Source: Cyanomargarita calcarea GSE-NOS-MK-12-04C (GTDB lineage Bacteria; Cyanobacteriota; Cyanobacteriia; Cyanobacteriales; Nostocaceae). From it: a stretch of 64,000 bases of DNA. Positions 60,869-64,000 of this stretch are shown piece by piece. The notes under the pieces were generated by a model. The model worked only from the letters and a program-made list of their open reading frames with translations. It had not been told where the DNA came from and searched no databases. A program made the translations under genes and the position numbers. The DNA is taken from assembly GCA_019359595.1 (NCBI GenBank), contig JAHHGZ010000015.1, forward strand, positions 1-64,000. The letters run 5' to 3'. How positions within the stretch are numbered: position 1 is the first letter of the stretch; each line of letters begins with the position of its first letter.

Positions 60869-62065
60869 ATGAATCAACTAATAGCATCTACTAATACAAA
60901 AAAACTACATCTTCCCTACTTGGATGGTTTACGTGGAATCGCATCTCTTTACGTATTGCTTGTCCACATTGAGCCATCAGTAGGAGAGCAATTACCCGCA
61001 TTATTTGAAATTTTTCTAAAAACATTAAGATATGGTCGTATTAGTGTTGTAGTTTTCATCGTACTTTCTGGCTATGTTTTGATGCTGCCGATAGTTCGCT
61101 CTGATGGCTATGTCTCAGGGGGATTGCTTGGTTATATTAAGCGGCGATCTCGGCGAATTTTACCGCCATTTTACGCAACTCTTTTCTTCTGTTTACTACT
61201 AGCAGGAGCAGTATTTGCACTAGAGACATTTACCAGTTTTCGGTGGGACAAAGTTGCTGGTGTAGGTCCATTTTTTCCAAAATTTTCTGTGAGGGATTTC
61301 TTGGCTCACCTGCTACTGATTCACAATCTTAGCCCTGACACATATATGTCTATCAATCCACCGATGTGGACTGTGGCTACTGAGTGGCAACTGTACTTTA
61401 TTCTGCCGCTTCTATTACTACCTATTTGGCGACGTTTTGGATTAGCTCCAACTGTTGTTACTGCCTTTTTAATTGGAATAGCACCCTTATACCTTCTAAA
61501 TGGATTATTTGAAACAGCTAGTCCCTGGTTTCTCGGTTTATTTGCCTTGGGGATGGCATCAGCAGATATTGGATTTTCTCAAAAGCCAAAGTTAATGGCA
61601 ATGAAAAAATCATTACCGTGGGGTGTATTTGCCATTATATTTACTTGTGTCGCTTTTCTAACTGAGTGGAAAAGCCTTGGATTACACATATGGATTAATG
61701 AGAGTCTTTTTGGCATTGGAACTGCTTGTCTATTTATTTATTCCACTGAGCTTTTGGTTAATACCAAAAAGCTACCTCTAATTCTACAAATATTCGAGTA
61801 TCCTTGGGCAATCGCACTTGGGACTTTTTCCTACAGCTTATACCTCATTCACGGACCAGTGTTAGTCCTAGTACGTTACTTCCTTTTTAACCGACAAATG
61901 TCTCCACTCATGTTTGGGGTAACATCTTACCTTCTGGAAGTGCCAATTTCCCTATTAGTTGCCTATCTATTTTATTTGGTTTTTGAACGACCATTTATGT
62001 CAAATCCTTTAAAAAACGTAAAGTTAAAGATGCAATCAGTTGATATAAAACGGAGGATAATTTGA
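60869..62065 (+). CDS. Acyltransferase 3 family membrane protein (OafA/YrhL-like)
   Basis: 398 residues from the ATG at 60869 (TTG at 60818 would add 17). [19 protein letters not shown] at the N-terminus with the DGLRG motif and the catalytic His, about ten membrane helices, and [16 protein letters not shown]. The family moves acetyl or other acyl groups onto sugars at the membrane. Its stop overlaps the next gene's start by four bases, so the two should be translationally coupled. Confidence 0.88.
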   Translation: MNQLIASTNTKKLHLPYLDGLRGIASLYVLLVHIEPSVGEQLPALFEIFLKTLRYGRISVVVFIVLSGYVLMLPIVRSDGYVSGGLLGYIKRRSRRILPPFYATLFFCLLLAGAVFALETFTSFRWDKVAGVGPFFPKFSVRDFLAHLLLIHNLSPDTYMSINPPMWTVATEWQLYFILPLLLLPIWRRFGLAPTVVTAFLIGIAPLYLLNGLFETASPWFLGLFALGMASADIGFSQKPKLMAMKKSLPWGVFAIIFTCVAFLTEWKSLGLHIWINESLFGIGTACLFIYSTELLVNTKKLPLILQIFEYPWAIALGTFSYSLYLIHGPVLVLVRYFLFNRQMSPLMFGVTSYLLEVPISLLVAYLFYLVFERPFMSNPLKNVKLKMQSVDIKRRII

Positions 62066-63543
62066 ATACAAAAGTTTTGCAACGCGAATGGTTCTCTAAT
62101 CTCCGAAGTGATATTTTATCAGGTACAGTGGTCGCATTGGCACTAATTCCAGAGGCGATCGCCTTCTCTATCATCGCAGGTGTTGACCCTAAGGTTGGGC
62201 TGTATGCTTCATTTTCTATCGCCACAATTACAGCCTTTTTGGGTGGACGACCTGGTTTAATTTCAGCGGCAACGGCAGCGATGGCACTGCTGATGATTGA
62301 CCTCGTTAAGCAGCATGGAATCGAGTACCTGTTAGCGGCAACAATTTTAACTGGCATTTTCCAGGTCATCTTTGGTTGGCTAAAATTAGGTCGCCAGATG
62401 AAGTACGTTCCCCGTTCTGTAATGATTGGCTTTATTAATGCCTTGGCTATTTCTATCTTTATGGCACAGTTACCACAGTTAAGGAATGTCCCTTGGCAAG
62501 TCTACCCGATGGTGGCAGGAACACTCACCATTATTTATATATTGCCGCGATTTACCAAAGCTGTACCATCACCATTGGTTGCCATTATTGTCATCACGGC
62601 AATTTCCCTTATCGGTGGGATCAAAGTTCCTACTGTTGGCGATATGGGTGCATTTCCCTCGACTTTGCCTTTATTCCGAATTCCACAAGTCCCCTTCAAT
62701 TTGGAAACACTGCAAATTATTTTTCCTCATGCACTAAGTCTGTCGATTGTGGGCTTGTTAGATACTTGGTTGGTTGTATCCCTAGTTGACGAACTCACAG
62801 ATACTCCCAGTGATAAAAATCGAGAAGCAATAGGACAGGGAATAGCCAATTTTGTTACAGGTTTCATTGGGGGAATGGCGGGTTGTGCCATGATTGGTCA
62901 GTCGGTAATTAATATTAAATCTGGTGGACGTACCCGGCTTTCTACTTTGTGTGCGGGAGTATTATTATTAATTCTGATTTTGGCGTTGGGTAACTGGGTA
63001 AAGCAAATCCCGATGGCATCTCTGGTAGGGGTGATGGTGATGGTGTCTATTGGTACTTTTAACTGGAATTCCTTGCGGACAATCAACTTAGTACCCAGAA
63101 GTGAAACGGTTGTGATGTTAACAACGGTTTTCGTCACCGTACTTACCCGTAATTTAGGGTCGGGAGTGCTGCTGGGTATTATTCTCAGCACAGTTTTCTT
63201 CTCTCGTCAAATTGCCAAAGTTGTTTTTGTTGACTCGGTTCTGAGTTCTGACGGAACACATCGTGTATACAGCGTTGCTGGACAATTATTCTTTTTATCG
63301 GTGGATGAATTTCTCTTACCGTTCGACTTTCAAGAAAATTTAGAGCGCATCAAGATTGATTTAACTCATGCTCATATTTGGGATCAAGCTGCGGTTGTTG
63401 CAATCGATAAGGTAGTGATGAAGTTTCGCAAAAATGGCGTGGAGGCAGACTTGGTGGGAATGAATGAAGCAAGTGCCACATTATTAGATAAACTGGCGGT
63501 TCATAACAAGTCAGGAGCTTGCAATGAAGCCCAATCACATTAA
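62062..63543 (+). CDS. SulP family anion transporter with STAS domain
   Basis: 493 residues from a TTG start backed by ggagg five bases upstream. N-terminal membrane part: [35 protein letters not shown] (in parts) is the SulP signature; about 11 helices follow; the C-terminal ~95 residues form a STAS domain ([38 protein letters not shown]). Cyanobacterial SulP proteins include the BicA Na+/bicarbonate carriers and sulfate carriers. Substrate here is not assigned. It overlaps the acyltransferase stop. Confidence 0.92.
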   Translation: MNTKVLQREWFSNLRSDILSGTVVALALIPEAIAFSIIAGVDPKVGLYASFSIATITAFLGGRPGLISAATAAMALLMIDLVKQHGIEYLLAATILTGIFQVIFGWLKLGRQMKYVPRSVMIGFINALAISIFMAQLPQLRNVPWQVYPMVAGTLTIIYILPRFTKAVPSPLVAIIVITAISLIGGIKVPTVGDMGAFPSTLPLFRIPQVPFNLETLQIIFPHALSLSIVGLLDTWLVVSLVDELTDTPSDKNREAIGQGIANFVTGFIGGMAGCAMIGQSVINIKSGGRTRLSTLCAGVLLLILILALGNWVKQIPMASLVGVMVMVSIGTFNWNSLRTINLVPRSETVVMLTTVFVTVLTRNLGSGVLLGIILSTVFFSRQIAKVVFVDSVLSSDGTHRVYSVAGQLFFLSVDEFLLPFDFQENLERIKIDLTHAHIWDQAAVVAIDKVVMKFRKNGVEADLVGMNEASATLLDKLAVHNKSGACNEAQSH

Positions 63544-63554
63544 CATCTACAAGT

Positions 63555-63606
63555 AAAAACGGTAACGCGGTGAATTCAAATGAAAATGTCCTGCGTTGCC
63601 GTTTTT
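63555..63606. terminator. Bidirectional terminator
   Basis: aaaaacggtaacgc and gcgttgccgttttt form a 14-base stem with one mismatch around a 24-base loop, with A and T runs on the two sides. It sits between sulP and the convergent aroA, 11 bases after the former's stop. Confidence 0.8.
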
Positions 63607-63626
63607 TGCTTTTAACGAATAAAAGA

Positions 63627-64000
63627 TTAACTGCAAACTTGTTGCAGGGTTGGGGTAAAGTCTGGGTAGGAAATAGCAGCGGCTTCCGCACGGTTGATGG
63701 TGGTAGTACCACTAGCGTTAAGAGCAGCGATCGCCAAACTCATGGCTATTCTATGATCTGTATGGCTATCGACATCAGTACCCGTTAAATTAGTACCGCC
63801 TGTAATTTCCATACCATCGGGTAATTCTGTAACTCTAGCCCCCATTTTGTTGAGTTGCTGCGCCATCACTGCAATGCGATCGCTCTCTTTTACCCGTAAT
63901 TCTTCTGCATCCTTAATCACCGTAGTTCCTTCGGCAAATACTGCTGCTACCGCCAAAATCGGAATTTCATCAATCAACCTGGGGATAATTTCCCCGCCAA
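63627..64000 (-). CDS. aroA: EPSP synthase (AroA), C-terminal part, cut by window end
   Basis: About 124 codons reading [24 protein letters not shown], then [25 protein letters not shown], then [21 protein letters not shown] and the C-terminal [18 protein letters not shown]. These are the signature parts of 3-phosphoshikimate 1-carboxyvinyltransferase, shikimate pathway. LRVKESDR and SHTDHRIAM carry active-site residues. The N-terminal ~70% lies beyond the window. Confidence 0.96.
   Translation of the reverse strand, partial: GGEIIPRLIDEIPILAVAAVFAEGTTVIKDAEELRVKESDRIAVMAQQLNKMGARVTELPDGMEITGGTNLTGTDVDSHTDHRIAMSLAIAALNASGTTTINRAEAAAISYPDFTPTLQQVCS

Overview
The window looks like chromosomal DNA of a filamentous, probably heterocyst-forming cyanobacterium (Nostocales). 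The evidence is dense HIP1 octamers (GCGATCGC), many 7-base tandem repeats of the STRR type, and genes found only in oxygenic phototrophs: photosystem I assembly factor ycf3 and the beta-carboxysome shell gene ccmP. No rRNA, tRNA or CRISPR array was seen. Names rest on reading motifs and family resemblance by eye; no database search was run.

Layout. 0-2.6 kb: decayed gene ends (M48 protease, Uma2), a small excisionase-like HTH gene preceded by a perfect palindrome, and repeats. 2.6-5.8 kb: an ABC importer (ATPase plus double-domain permease) with no binding protein beside it. 6-17.7 kb: a redox enzyme, an SDR, an ATP-grasp ligase, an AGE-family epimerase, a Ca2+/H+ antiporter, a pentapeptide protein, ccmP and a sugar-kinase-like gene. 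18.6-19.2 kb: a ParDE-type toxin-antitoxin pair whose toxin is frameshifted. 19.3-40.4 kb: a hopanoid locus, hpnK-hpnJ-squalene synthase-like on minus, shc and hpnB on plus, hpnG on minus, an RND transporter-hpnA-hpnH run on plus, and hpnI on minus. It is interrupted by a NACHT-type membrane ATPase, a nuclease-like gene, a Uma2 gene and several miniature transposable elements. 40.5-47.3 kb: a PvdE/SyrD-type ABC exporter, a small secreted protein, a zinc-ribbon Ser/Thr kinase, a secreted pentapeptide protein and an M20 peptidase. 47.7-52 kb: a hemerythrin-domain protein and a run of small membrane or unknown genes. 52-54 kb: a tandem Uma2 array and a truncated cas4. 54-64 kb: MOSC, two GST-family proteins, a SRAP protein, ycf3, gatC, a lipoprotein, a BON protein, an acyltransferase-SulP pair, and the 3' end of aroA running off the window.

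How the genes fit together. Squalene is cyclised by Shc; HpnH adds adenosine from SAM; HpnG removes adenine; HpnI, HpnK and HpnJ add N-acetylglucosamine, deacetylate it and contract the ring. The locus therefore predicts bacteriohopanetetrol cyclitol ether. HpnP (2-methylation) and HpnO (aminotransferase) are not in the window. The RND transporter just upstream of hpnA-hpnH and the ABC exporter divergent from hpnI are candidates for lipid movement.

The most distinctive non-coding feature is a set of heptamer repeats that mostly start within about 25 bases of a stop codon and always show the same strand to the transcript. There are also at least four miniature elements with clear terminal inverted repeats and target duplications, and a nest of related elements abutting hpnI.
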